DNA from: Siderastrea radians | Taxonomy: Eukaryota > Cnidaria > Anthozoa > Scleractinia > Rhizangiidae | Direction: 5' to 3' | NCBI GenBank assembly: GCA_964017195.1 | Contig: CAXHKT010000100.1 | Span: 93,878-157,877 of the forward strand | Length of the DNA: 64,000 bases | Shown: piece after piece, positions 1-11,157 of the stretch | Layout: every line of letters starts with the position of its first letter | How positions within the stretch are numbered: the stretch's first letter is position 1 | Made by a program: the position numbers and the translations under genes | The notes under the pieces: model-generated | The model's database searches: none | The model's input: only the letters and a program-made list of their open reading frames with translations | What the model was told of the DNA's origin: nothing

Positions 1-127
1 ACGTAAAGCGTAAGAAAAAGTTGAGGCATTTCAAGTGACAAAAAAAAAAAACAAAGAATGCATGCTACTGCTGCAATATGGCCTTTAAAACGCGCAATTA
101 ACGTCTCGTTGTTGCGCTTCGAGTTAC

Positions 128-159
128 TTGATGTCACAGGCGGTTGATTTGATGTCACA
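128..159. repeat. Paired TTGATGTCACA motif in the 5S spacer (first unit, recurs in all)
   Basis: Identical 11-mers at 128-138 and 149-159, 21 bp apart. Each contains TGATGTCA, one base from the CRE/ATF palindrome TGACGTCA. A regulatory role is inference only. Confidence 0.6.
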
Positions 160-299
160 AATGAAATTCGAACCTTGTCGCGCGCTGAAGAACAAAGGTT
201 GCGTTCGCTGATGGCTCGTGTCAAACTTAACGGTGCAGGTTTTTTGATTTCTTCCTTCCTTTGAAGTTGCTTTTTCTTGTCCTGGCTGAATTTTGCCCT

Positions 300-335
300 C
301 CAATATTCCCTTAGAAAACCAATCTGCCCTTAGAA
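300..335. repeat. 19-bp-period direct repeat in the 5S spacer (first unit, recurs in all)
   Basis: Two 17-bp imperfect copies at 300-316 and 319-335 (both CCAAT...CCCTTAGAA, differing at two inner positions) are separated by two A. Role unknown. Confidence 0.7.
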
Positions 336-376
336 TAAAACAACAAAATTGAAACTAAAACAAAATCAATAAGAGC

Positions 377-385
377 AAAAGAAAA
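377..385 (-). terminator. Pol III terminator of 5S copy 1 (recurs in every unit)
   Basis: On the minus strand TTTTCTTTT starts about 11 nt after the mature 3' end. Runs of four or more T on the non-template strand terminate Pol III. In some copies right of 47.9 kb it reads TTTTGTTTT. Confidence 0.6.
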
Positions 386-395
386 TGAAACGAAG

Positions 396-516
396 AAGCC
401 TACAACACGAGGGGTTCCCAAGTGGTCACCCAGCGAAGTACTAACCTCGCCCGACAGGGCTTGACTTCGGTGATCGGACGAGAACCGGTTTTTTTCCCTG
501 TGGTGTGGTCGTAGAC
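396..516 (-). rRNA. 5S rRNA gene, copy 1 (reference description)
   Basis: 5S rRNA is the small RNA of the large ribosomal subunit, made by RNA polymerase III. Read on the minus strand, the gene starts GTCTACGACC and ends GTTGTAGGCTT; these ends pair over nine positions (helix I). The core CTCGTCCGATCACCGAAG, AGTAC, GGGTGACC and GGGAA segments match animal 5S. Length is 121 bp against the usual 120-121. Helix II (CAGGG with CCCTG) and helix V (CGAGG with CCTCG) are perfectly paired although both differ from common animal sequence. An A7 tract lies between helix II and helix III. The C-box region reads TTCGCTGGGTGACC where TTGGATGGGTGACC is usual, and the segment after GGGAA is CC instead of TA. 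It could be a variant 5S class or a 5S-derived satellite. 3' flank G; 513 bp to copy 2. Confidence 0.85.
418..467 (-). promoter_or_regulatory. 5S internal control region (copy 1, same in every copy)
   Basis: Type 1 Pol III promoters lie inside the 5S gene. The A-box equivalent is AAGTCAAGCCCTGTC on the minus strand (453-467). The C-box equivalent is at 418-437 and contains GGGTGACC. The C-box has CGC where animals usually have GGA, which may alter TFIIIA binding. Confidence 0.55.
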
Positions 517-908
517 GTAAAGCGTAAGAAAAAGTTGAGGCATTTCAAGTGACAAAAAAAAAAACAAAGAATGCATGCTACTGCTGCAATATGGCCTTTA
601 AAACGCGCAATTAACGTCCCGTTGTTGCGCTTCGAGTTACTTGATGTCACAGGCGGTTGATTTGATGTCACAAATGAAATTCGAACCTTGTCGCGCGCTG
701 AAGAACAAAGGTTGCGTTCGCTGATGGCTCGTGGCAAACTTAACGGTGCAGGTTTTTTGATTTCTTCCTTCCTTTGAAGTTGCTTTTTCTTGTCCTGGCT
801 GAATTTTGCCCTCCAATATTCCCTTAGAAAACCAATCTGCCCTTAGAATAAAACAACAAAATTGAAACTAAAACAAAATCAATAAGAGCAAAAGAAAATC
901 AAACGAAG

Positions 909-1029
909 AAGCCTACAACACGAGGGGTTCCCAAGTGGTCACCCAGCGAAGTACTAACCTCGCCCGACAGGGCTTGACTTCGGTGATCGGACGAGAACCG
1001 GTTTTTTTCCCTGTGGTGTGGTCGTAGAC
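909..1029 (-). rRNA. 5S rRNA gene, copy 2
   Basis: Consensus; 3' flank C; 512 bp to copy 3. Confidence 0.85.
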
Positions 1030-1420
1030 GTAAAGCGTAAGAAAAAGTTGAGGCATTTCAAGTGACAAAAAAAAAACAAAGAATGCATGCTACTGCTGCA
1101 ATATGGCCTTTAAAACGCGCAATTAACGTCTCGTTGTTGCGCTTCGAGTTACTTGATGTCACAGGCGGTTGATTTGATGTCACAAATGAAATTCGAACCT
1201 TGTCGCGCGCTGAAGAACAAAGGTTGCGTTCGCTGATGGCTCGTGTCAAACTTAACGGTGCAGGTTTTTTGATTTCTTCCTTCCTTTGAAGTTGCTTTTT
1301 CTTGTCCTGGCTGAATTTTGCCCTCCAATATTCCCTTAGAAAACCAATCTGCCCTTAGAATAAAACAACAAAATTGAAACTAAAACAAAATCAATAAGAG
1401 CAAAAGAAAATCAAACGAAG

Positions 1421-1541
1421 AAGCCTACAACACGAGGGGTTCCCAAGTGGTCACCCAGCGAAGTACTAACCTCGCCCGACAGGGCTTGACTTCGGTGATC
1501 GGACGAGAACCGGTTTTTTTCCCTGTGGTGTGGTCGTAGAC
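1421..1541 (-). rRNA. 5S rRNA gene, copy 3
   Basis: Consensus; 3' flank C; 512 bp to copy 4. Confidence 0.85.
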
Positions 1542-1932
1542 GTAAAGCGTAAGAAAAAGTTGAGGCATTTCAAGTGATAAAAAAAAAACAAAGAATGCAT
1601 GCTACTGCTGCAATATGGCCTTTAAAACGCGCAATTAACGTCTCGTTGTTGCGCTTCGAGTTACTTGATGTCACAGGCGGTTGATTTGATGTCACAAATG
1701 AAATTCGAACCTTGTCGCGCGCTGAAGAACAAAGGTTGCGTTCGCTGATGGCTCATGTCAAACTTAACGGTGCAGGTTTTTTGATTTCTTCCTTCCTTTG
1801 AAGTTGCTTTTTCTTGTCCTGGCTGAATTTTGCCCTCCAATATTCCCTTAGAAAACCAATCTGCCCTTAGAATAAAACAACAAAATTGAAACTAAAACAA
1901 AATCAATAAGAGCAAAAGAAAATCAAACGAAG

Positions 1933-2053
1933 AAGCCTACAACACGAGGGGTTCCCAAGTGGTCACCCAGCGAAGTACTAACCTCGCCCGACAGGGCTTG
2001 ACTTCGGTGATCGGACGAGAACCGGTTTTTTTCCCTGTGGTGTGGTCGTAGAC
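1933..2053 (-). rRNA. 5S rRNA gene, copy 4
   Basis: Consensus; 3' flank C; 512 bp to copy 5. The spacer on its left has private changes near 1577 and 1755. Confidence 0.85.
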
Positions 2054-2444
2054 GTAAAGCGTAAGAAAAAGTTGAGGCATTTCAAGTGACAAAAAAAAAA
2101 CAAAGAATGCATGCTACTGCTGCAATATGGCCTTTAAAACGCGCAATTAACGTCTCGTTGTTGCGCTTCGAGTTACTTGATGTCACAGGCGGTTGATTTG
2201 ATGTCACAAATGAAATTCGAACCTTGTCGCGCGCTGAAGAACAAAGGTTGCGTTCGCTGATGGCTCGTGTCAAACTTAACGGTGCAGGTTTTTTGATTTC
2301 TTCCTTCCTTTGAAGTTGCTTTTTCTTGTCCTGGCTGAATTTTGCCCTCCAATATTCCCTTAGAAAACCAATCTGCCCTTAGAATAAAACAACAAAATTG
2401 AAACTAAAACAAAATCAATAAGAGCAAAAGAAAATCAAACGAAG

Positions 2445-2565
2445 AAGCCTACAACACGAGGGGTTCCCAAGTGGTCACCCAGCGAAGTACTAACCTCGCC
2501 CGACAGGGCTTGACTTCGGTGATCGGACGAGAACCGGTTTTTTTCCCTGTGGTGTGGTCGTAGAC
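2445..2565 (-). rRNA. 5S rRNA gene, copy 5
   Basis: Consensus; 3' flank C; 513 bp to copy 6. Confidence 0.85.
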
Positions 2566-2957
2566 GTAAAGCGTAAGAAAAAGTTGAGGCATTTCAAGTG
2601 ACAAAAAAAAAAACAAAGAATGCATGCTACTGCTGCAATATGGCCTTTAAAACGCGCAATTAACGTCTCGTTGTTGCGCTTCGAGTTACTTGATGTCACA
2701 GGCGGTTGATTTGATGTCACAAATGAAATTCGAACCTTGTCGCGCGCTGAAGAACAAAGGTTGCGTTCGCTGATGGCTCGTGTCAAACTTAACGGTGCAG
2801 GTTTTTTGATTTCTTCCTTCCTTTGAAGTTGCTTTTTCTTGTCCTGGCTGAATTTTGCCCTCCAATATTCCCTTAGAAAACCAATCTGCCCTTAGAATAA
2901 AACAACAAAATTGAAACTAAAACAAAATCAATAAGAGCAAAAGAAAATGAAACGAAG

Positions 2958-3078
2958 AAGCCTACAACACGAGGGGTTCCCAAGTGGTCACCCAGCGAAG
3001 TACTAACCTCGCCCGACAGGGCTTGACTTCGGTGATCGGACAAGAACCGGTTTTTTTCCCTGTGGTGTGGTCGTAGAC
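2958..3078 (-). rRNA. 5S rRNA gene, copy 6
   Basis: One change from consensus, G to A at 3042 (plus strand), in loop C; 3' flank G; 512 bp to copy 7. Confidence 0.85.
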
Positions 3079-3469
3079 GTAAAGCGTAAGAAAAAGTTGA
3101 GGCATTTCAAGTGACAAAAAAAAAACAAAGAATGCATGCTACTGCTGCAATATGGCCTTTAAAACGCGCAATTAACGTCCCGTTGTTGCGCTTCGAGTTA
3201 CTTGATGTCACAGGCGGTTGATTTGATGTCACAAATGAAATTCGAACCTTGTCGCGCGCTGAAGAACAAAGGTTGCGTTCGCTGATGGCTCGTGGCAAAC
3301 TTAACGGTGCAGGTTTTTTGATTTCTTCCTTCCTTTGAAGTTGCTTTTTCTTGTCCTGGCTGAATTTTGCCCTCCAATATTCCCTTAGAAAACCAATCTG
3401 CCCTTAGAATAAAACAACAAAATTGAAACTAAAACAAAATCAATAAGAGCAAAAGAAAATGAAACGAAG

Positions 3470-3590
3470 AAGCCTACAACACGAGGGGTTCCCAAGTGGT
3501 CACCCAGCGAAGTACTAACCTCGCCCGACAGGGCTTGACTTCGGTGATCGGACGAGAACCGGTTTTTTTCCCTGTGGTGTGGTCGTAGAC
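3470..3590 (-). rRNA. 5S rRNA gene, copy 7
   Basis: Consensus; 3' flank G; 513 bp to copy 8. Confidence 0.85.
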
Positions 3591-3982
3591 GTAAAGCGTA
3601 AGAAAAAGTTGAGGCATTTCAAGTGACAAAAAAAAAAACAAAGAATGCATGCTACTGCTGCAATATGGCCTTTAAAACGCGCAATTAACGTCTCGTTGTT
3701 GCGCTTCGAGTTACTTGATGTCACAGGCGGTTGATTTGATGTCACAAATGAAATTCGAACCTTGTCGCGCGCTGAAGAACAAAGGTTGCGTTCGCTGATG
3801 GCTCGTGTCAAACTTAACGGTGCAGGTTTTTTGATTTCTTCCTTCCTTTGAAGTTGCTTTTTCTTGTCCTGGCTGAATTTTGCCCTCCAATATTCCCTTA
3901 GAAAACCAATCTGCCCTTAGAATAAAACAACAAAATTGAAACTAAAACAAAATCAATAAGAGCAAAAGAAAATCAAACGAAG

Positions 3983-4103
3983 AAGCCTACAACACGAGGG
4001 GTTCCCAAGTGGTCACCCAGCGAAGTACTAACCTCGCCCGACAGGGCTTGACTTCGGTGATCGGACGAGAACCGGTTTTTTTCCCTGTGGTGTGGTCGTA
4101 GAC
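3983..4103 (-). rRNA. 5S rRNA gene, copy 8
   Basis: Consensus; 3' flank C; 513 bp to copy 9. Confidence 0.85.
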
Positions 4104-4495
4104 GTAAAGCGTAAGAAAAAGTTGAGGCATTTCAAGTGACAAAAAAAAAAACAAAGAATGCATGCTACTGCTGCAATATGGCCTTTAAAACGCGCAATTA
4201 ACGTCTCGTTGTTGCGCTTCGAGTTACTTGATGTCACAGGCGGTTGATTTGATGTCACAAATGAAATTCGAACCTTGTCGCGCGCTGAAGAACAAAGGTT
4301 GCGTTCGCTGATGGCTCGTGTCAAACTTAACGGTGCAGGTTTTTTGATTTCTTCCTTCCTTTGAAGTTGCTTTTTCTTGTCCTGGCTGAATTTTGCCCTC
4401 CAATATTCCCTTAGAAAACCAATCTGCCCTTAGAATAAAACAACAAAATTGAAACTAAAACAAAATCAATAAGAGCAAAAGAAAATCAAACGAAG

Positions 4496-4616
4496 AAGCC
4501 TACAACACGAGGGGTTCCCAAGTGGTCACCCAGCGAAGTACTAACCTCGCCCGACAGGGCTTGACTTCGGTGATCGGACGAGAACCGGTTTTTTTCCCTG
4601 TGGTGTGGTCGTAGAC
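4496..4616 (-). rRNA. 5S rRNA gene, copy 9
   Basis: Consensus; 3' flank C; 514 bp to copy 10 (A12 tract). Confidence 0.85.
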
Positions 4617-5009
4617 GTAAAGCGTAAGAAAAAGTTGAGGCATTTCAAGTGACAAAAAAAAAAAACAAAGAATGCATGCTACTGCTGCAATATGGCCTTT
4701 AAAACGCGCAATTAACGTCTCGTTGTTGCGCTTCGAGTTACTTGATGTCACAGGCGGTTGATTTGATGTCACAAATGAAATTCGAACCTTGTCGCGCGCT
4801 GAAGAACAAAGGTTGCGTTCGCTGATGGCTCGTGTCAAACTTAACGGTGCAGGTTTTTTGATTTCTTCCTTCCTTTGAAGTTGCTTTTTCTTGTCCTGGC
4901 TGAATTTTGCCCTCCAATATTCCCTTAGAAAACCAATCTGCCCTTAGAATAAAACAACAAAATTGAAACTAAAACAAAATCAATAAGAGCAAAAGAAAAT
5001 GAAACGAAG

Positions 5010-5130
5010 AAGCCTACAACACGAGGGGTTCCCAAGTGGTCACCCAGCGAAGTACTAACCTCGCCCGACAGGGCTTGACTTCGGTGATCGGACGAGAACC
5101 GGTTTTTTTCCCTGTGGTGTGGTCGTAGAC
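5010..5130 (-). rRNA. 5S rRNA gene, copy 10
   Basis: Consensus; 3' flank G; 512 bp to copy 11. Confidence 0.85.
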
Positions 5131-5521
5131 GTAAAGCGTAAGGAAAAGTTGAGGCATTTCAAGTGACAAAAAAAAAACAAAGAATGCATGCTACTGCTGC
5201 AATATGGCCTTTAAAACGCGCAATTAACGTCTCGTTGTTGCGCTTCGAGTTACTTGATGTCACAGGCGGTTGATTTGATGTCACAAATGAAATTCGAACC
5301 TTGTCGCGCGCTGAAGAACAAAGGTTGCGTTCGCTGATGGCCCGTGTCAAACTTAACGGTGCAGGTTTCTTGATTTCTTCCTTCCTTTGAAGTTGCTTTT
5401 TCTTGTCCTGGCTGAATTTTGCCCTCCAATATTCCCTTAGAAAACCAATCTGCCCTTAGAATAAAACAACAAAATTGAAACTAAAACAAAATCAATAAGA
5501 GCAAAAGAAAATGAAACGAAG

Positions 5522-5642
5522 AAGCCTACAACACGAGGGGTTCCCAAGTGGTCACCCAGCGAAGTACTAACCTCGCCCGACAGGGCTTGACTTCGGTGAT
5601 CGGACGAGAACCGGTTTTTTTCCCTGTGGTGTGGTCGTAGAC
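5522..5642 (-). rRNA. 5S rRNA gene, copy 11
   Basis: Consensus; 3' flank G; 512 bp to copy 12. Confidence 0.85.
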
Positions 5643-6033
5643 GTAAAGCGTAAGAAAAAGTTGAGGCATTTCAAGTGACAAAAAAAAAACAAAGAATGCA
5701 TGCTACTGCTGCAATATGGCCTTTAAAACGCGCAATTAACGTCTCGTTGTTGCGCTTCGAGTTACTTGATGTCACAGGCGGTTGATTTGATGTCACAAAT
5801 GAAATTCGAACCTTGTCGCGCGCTGAAGAACAAAGGTTGCGTTCGCTGATGGCTCGTGTCAAACTTAACGGTGCAGGTTTTTTGATTTCTTCCTTCCTTT
5901 GAAGTTGCTTTTTCTTGTCCTGGCTGAATTTTGCCCTCCAATATTCCCTTAGAAAACCAATCTGCCCTTAGAATAAAACAACAAAATTGAAACTAAAACA
6001 AAATCAATAAGAGCAAAAGAAAATCAAACGAAG

Positions 6034-6154
6034 AAGCCTACAACACGAGGGGTTCCCAAGTGGTCACCCAGCGAAGTACTAACCTCGCCCGACAGGGCTT
6101 GACTTCGGTGATCGGACGAGAACCGGTTTTTTTCCCTGTGGTGTGGTCGTAGAC
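6034..6154 (-). rRNA. 5S rRNA gene, copy 12
   Basis: Consensus; 3' flank C; 513 bp to copy 13. Confidence 0.85.
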
Positions 6155-6546
6155 GTAAAGCGTAAGAAAAAGTTGAGGCATTTCAAGTGACAAAAAAAAA
6201 AACAAAGAATGCATGCTACTGCTGCAATATGGCCTTTAAAACGCGCAATTAACGTCTCGTTGTTGCGCTTCGAGTTACTTGATGTCACAGGCGGTTGATT
6301 TGATGTCACAAATGAAATTCGAACCTTGTCGCGCGCTGAAGAACAAAGGTTGCGTTCGCTGATGGCTCGTGTCAAACTTAACGGTGCAGGTTTTTTGATT
6401 TCTTCCTTCCTTTGAAGTTGCTTTTTCTTGTCCTGGCTGAATTTTGCCCTCCAATATTCCCTTAGAAAACCAATCTGCCCTTAGAATAAAACAACAAAAT
6501 TGAAACTAAAACAAAATCAATAAGAGCAAAAGAAAATCAAACGAAG

Positions 6547-6667
6547 AAGCCTACAACACGAGGGGTTCCCAAGTGGTCACCCAGCGAAGTACTAACCTCG
6601 CCCGACAGGGCTTGACTTCGGTGATCGGACGAGAACCGGTTTTTTTCCCTGTGGTGTGGTCGTAGAC
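6547..6667 (-). rRNA. 5S rRNA gene, copy 13
   Basis: Consensus; 3' flank C; 512 bp to copy 14. Confidence 0.85.
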
Positions 6668-7058
6668 GTAAAGCGTAAGAAAAAGTTGAGGCATTTCAAG
6701 TGACAAAAAAAAAACAAAGAATGCATGCTACTGCTGCAATATGGCCTTTAAAACGCGCAATTAACGTCTCGTTGTTGCGCTTCGAGTTACTTGATGTCAC
6801 AGGCGGTTGATTTGATGTCACAAATGAAATTCGAACCTTGTCGCGCGCTGAAGAACAAAGGTTGCGTTCGCTGATGGCTCGTGTCAAACTTAACGGTGCA
6901 GGTTTTTTGATTTCTTCCTTCCTTTGAAGTTGCTTTTTCTTGTCCTGGCTGAATTTTGCCCTCCAATATTCCCTTAGAAAACCAATCTGCCCTTAGAATA
7001 AAACAACAAAATTGAAACTAAAACAAAATCAATAAGAGCAAAAGAAAATCAAACGAAG

Positions 7059-7179
7059 AAGCCTACAACACGAGGGGTTCCCAAGTGGTCACCCAGCGAA
7101 GTACTAACCTCGCCCGACAGGGCTTGACTTCGGTGATCGGACGAGAACCGGTTTTTTTCCCTGTGGTGTGGTCGTAGAC
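7059..7179 (-). rRNA. 5S rRNA gene, copy 14
   Basis: Consensus; 3' flank C; 511 bp to copy 15 (one A lost in the spacer near 7533). Confidence 0.85.
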
Positions 7180-7569
7180 GTAAGGCGTAAGGAAAAGTTG
7201 AGGCATTTCAAGTGACAAAAAAAAAACAAAGAATGCATGCTACTGCTGCAATATGGCCTTTAAAACGCGCAATTAACGTCTCGTTGTTGCGCTTCGAGTT
7301 ACTTGATGTCACAGGCGGTTGATTTGATGTCACAAATGAAATTCGAACCTTGTCGCGCGCTGAAGAACAAAGGTTGCGTTCGCTGATGGCTCGTGTCAAA
7401 CTTAACGGTGCAGGTTTTTTGATTTCTTCCTTCCTTTGAAGTTGCTTTTTCTTGTCCTGGCTGAATTTTGCCCTCCAATATTCCCTTAGAAAACCAATCT
7501 GCCCTTAGAATAAAACAACAAAATTGAAACTAAACAAAATCAATAAGAGCAAAAGAAAATGAAACGAAG

Positions 7570-7690
7570 AAGCCTACAACACGAGGGGTTCCCAAGTGGT
7601 CACCCAGCGAAGTACTAACCTCGCCCGACAGGGCTTGACTTCGGTGATCGGACGAGAACCGGTTTTTTTCCCTGTGGTGTGGTCGTAGAC
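7570..7690 (-). rRNA. 5S rRNA gene, copy 15
   Basis: Consensus; 3' flank G; 512 bp to copy 16. Confidence 0.85.
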
Positions 7691-8081
7691 GTAAAGCGTA
7701 AGAAAAAGTTGAGGCATTTCAAGTGACAAAAAAAAAACAAAGAATGCATGCTACTGCTGCAATATGGCCTTTAAAACGCGCAATTAACGTCTCGTTGTTG
7801 CGCTTCGAGTTACTTGATGTCACAGGCGGTTGATTTGATGTCACAAATGAAATTCGAACCTTGTCGCGCGCTGAAGAACAAAGGTTGCGTTCGCTGATGG
7901 CTCGTGTCAAACTTAACGGTGCAGGTTTTTTGATTTCTTCCTTCCTTTGAAGTTGCTTTTTCTTGTCCTGGCTGAATTTTGCCCTCCAATATTCCCTTAG
8001 AAAACCAATCTGCCCTTAGAATAAAACAACAAAATTGAAACTAAAACAAAATCAATAAGAGCAAAAGAAAATCAAACGAAG

Positions 8082-8202
8082 AAGCCTACAACACGAGGGG
8101 TTCCCAAGTGGTCACCCAGCGAAGTACTAACCTCGCCCGACAGGGCTTGACTTCGGTGATCGGACGAGAACCGGTTTTTTTCCCTGTGGTGTGGTCGTAG
8201 AC
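8082..8202 (-). rRNA. 5S rRNA gene, copy 16
   Basis: Consensus; 3' flank C; 513 bp to copy 17. Confidence 0.85.
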
Positions 8203-8594
8203 GTAAAGCGTAAGAAAAAGTTGAGGCATTTCAAGTGACAAAAAAAAAAACAAAGAATGCATGCTACTGCTGCAATATGGCATTTAAAACGCGCAATTAA
8301 CGTCTCGTTGTTGCGCTTCGAGTTACTTGATGTCACAGGCGGTTGATTTGATGTCACAAATGAAATTCGAACCTTGTCGCGCGCTGAAGAACAAAGGTTG
8401 CGTTCGCTGATGGCTCGTGTCAAACTTAACGGTGCAGGTTTTTTGATTTCTTCCTTCCTTTGAAGTTGCTTTTTCTTGTTCCGGCTGAATTTTGCCCTCC
8501 AATATTCCCTTAGAAAACCAATCTGCCCTTAGAATAAAACAACAAAATTGAAACTAAAACAAAATCAATAAGAGCAAAAGAAAATCAAACGAAG

Positions 8595-8715
8595 AAGCCT
8601 ACAACACGAGGGGTTCCCAAGTGGTCACCCAGCGAAGTACTAACCTCGCCCGACAGGGCTTGACTTCGGTGATCGGACGAGAACCGGTTTTTTTCCCTGT
8701 GGTGTGGTCGTAGAC
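8595..8715 (-). rRNA. 5S rRNA gene, copy 17
   Basis: Consensus; 3' flank C; 512 bp to copy 18. Confidence 0.85.
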
Positions 8716-9106
8716 GTAAAGCGTAAGGAAAAGTTGAGGCATTTCAAGTGACAAAAAAAAAACAAAGAATGCATGCTACTGCTGCAATATGGCCTTTAAA
8801 ACGCGCAATTAACGTCTCGTTGTTGCGCTTCGAGTTACTTGATGTCACAGGCGGTTGATTTGATGTCACAAATGAAATTCGAACCTTGTCGCGCGCTGAA
8901 GAACAAAGGTTGCGTTCGCTGATGGCTCGTGTCAAACTTAACGGTGCAGGTTTTTTGATTTCTTCCTTCCTTTGAAGTTGCTTTTTCTTGTCCTGGCTGA
9001 ATTTTGCCCTCCAATATTCCCTTAGAAAACCAATCTGCCCTTAGAATAAAACAACAAAATTGAAACTAAAACAAAATCAATAAGAGCAAAAGAAAATCAA
9101 ACGAAG

Positions 9107-9227
9107 AAGCCTACAACACGAGGGGTTCCCAAGTGGTCACCCAGCGAAGTACTAACCTCGCCCGACAGGGCTTGACTTCGGTGATCGGACGAGAACCGGT
9201 TTTTTTCCCTGTGGTGTGGTCGTAGAC
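9107..9227 (-). rRNA. 5S rRNA gene, copy 18
   Basis: Consensus; 3' flank C; 513 bp to copy 19. Confidence 0.85.
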
Positions 9228-9619
9228 GTAAAGCGTAAGAAAAAGTTGAGGCATTTCAAGTGACAAAAAAAAAAACAAAGAATGCATGCTACTGCTGCAA
9301 TATGGCCTTTAAAACGCGCAATTAACGTCTCGTTGTTGCGCTTCGAGTTACTTGATGTCACAGGCGGTTGATTTGATGTCACAAATGAAATTCGAACCTT
9401 GTCGCGCGCTGAAGAACAAAGGTTGCGTTCGCTGATGGCTCGTGTCAAACTTAACGGTGCAGGTTTTTTGATTTCTTCCTTCCTTTGAAGTTGCTTTTTC
9501 TTGTCCTGGCTGAATTTTGCCCTCCAATATTCCCTTAGAAAACCAATCTGCCCTTAGAATAAAACAACAAAATTGAAACTAAAACAAAATCAATAAGAGC
9601 AAAAGAAAATCAAACGAAG

Positions 9620-9740
9620 AAGCCTACAACACGAGGGGTTCCCAAGTGGTCACCCAGCGAAGTACTAACCTCGCCCGACAGGGCTTGACTTCGGTGATCG
9701 GACGAGAACCGGTTTTTTTCCCTGTGGTGTGGTCGTAGAC
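9620..9740 (-). rRNA. 5S rRNA gene, copy 19
   Basis: Consensus; 3' flank C; 514 bp to copy 20. Confidence 0.85.
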
Positions 9741-10133
9741 GTAAAGCGTAAGAAAAAGTTGAGGCATTTCAAGTGACAAAAAAAAAAAACAAAGAATGCA
9801 TGCTACTGCTGCAATATGGCCTTTAAAACGCGCAATTAACGTCTCGTTGTTGCGCTTCGAGTTACTTGATGTCACAGGCGGTTGATTTGATGTCACAAAT
9901 GAAATTCGAACCTTGTCGCGCGCTGAAGAACAAAGGTTGCGTTCGCTGATGGCTCGTGTCAAACTTAACGGTGCAGGTTTTTTGATTTCTTCCTTCCTTT
10001 GAAGTTGCTTTTTCTTGTCCTGGCTGAATTTTGCCCTCCAATATTCCCTTAGAAAACCAATCTGCCCTTAGAATAAAACAACAAAATTGAAACTAAAACA
10101 AAATCAATAAGAGCAAAAGAAAATGAAACGAAG

Positions 10134-10254
10134 AAGCCTACAACACGAGGGGTTCCCAAGTGGTCACCCAGCGAAGTACTAACCTCGCCCGACAGGGCTT
10201 GACTTCGGTGATCGGACGAGAACCGGTTTTTTTCCCTGTGGTGTGGTCGTAGAC
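10134..10254 (-). rRNA. 5S rRNA gene, copy 20
   Basis: Consensus; 3' flank G; 512 bp to copy 21. Confidence 0.85.
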
Positions 10255-10645
10255 GTAAAGCGTAAGAAAAAGTTGAGGCATTTCAAGTGACAAAAAAAAA
10301 ACAAAGAATGCATGCTACTGCTGCAATATGGCCTTTAAAACGCGCAATTAACGTCTCGTTGTTGCGCTTCGAGTTACTTGATGTCACAGGCGGTTGATTT
10401 GATGTCACAAATGAAATTCGAACCTTGTCGCGCGCTGAAGAACAACGGTTGCGTTCGCTGATGGCTCGTGTCAAACTTAACGGTGCAGGTTTTTTGATTT
10501 CTTCCTTCCTTTGAAGTTGCTTTTTCTTGTCCTGGCTGAATTTTGCCCTCCAATATTCCCTTAGAAAACCAATCTGCCCTTAGAATAAAACAACAAAATT
10601 GAAACTAAAACAAAATCAATAAGAGCAAAAGAAAATCAAACGAAG

Positions 10646-10766
10646 AAGCCTACAACACGAGGGGTTCCCAAGTGGTCACCCAGCGAAGTACTAACCTCGC
10701 CCGACAGGGCTTGACTTCGGTGATCGGACGAGAACCGGTTTTTTTCCCTGTGGTGTGGTCGTAGAC
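10646..10766 (-). rRNA. 5S rRNA gene, copy 21
   Basis: Consensus; 3' flank C; 512 bp to copy 22. Confidence 0.85.
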
Positions 10767-11157
10767 GTAAAGCGTAAGAAAAAGTTGAGGCATTTCAAGT
10801 GACAAAAAAAAAACAAAGAATGCATGCTACTGCTGCAATATGGCCTTTAAAACGCGCAATTAACGTCTCGTTGTTGCGCTTCGAGTTACTTGATGTCACA
10901 GGCGGTTGATTTGATGTCACAAATGAAATTCGAACCTTGTCGCGCGCTGAAGAACAAAGGTTGCGTTCGCTGATGGCTCGTGTCAAACTTAACGGTGCAG
11001 GTTTTTTGATTTCTTCCTTCCTTTGAAGTTGCTTTTTCTTGTCCTGGCTGAATTTTGCCCTCCAATATTCCCTTAGAAAACCAATCTGCCCTTAGAATAA
11101 AACAACAAAATTGAAACTAAAACAAAATCAATAAGAGCAAAAGAAAATCAAACGAAG

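Noticed and set aside
1..395. A second RNA gene (spliced leader, U6 or tRNA) linked to 5S in the unit
   Set aside because: Such linkage is known in some animals, so I looked. No splice donor with Sm site, no U6 core and no A-box/B-box pair with a cloverleaf could be seen in the spacer.
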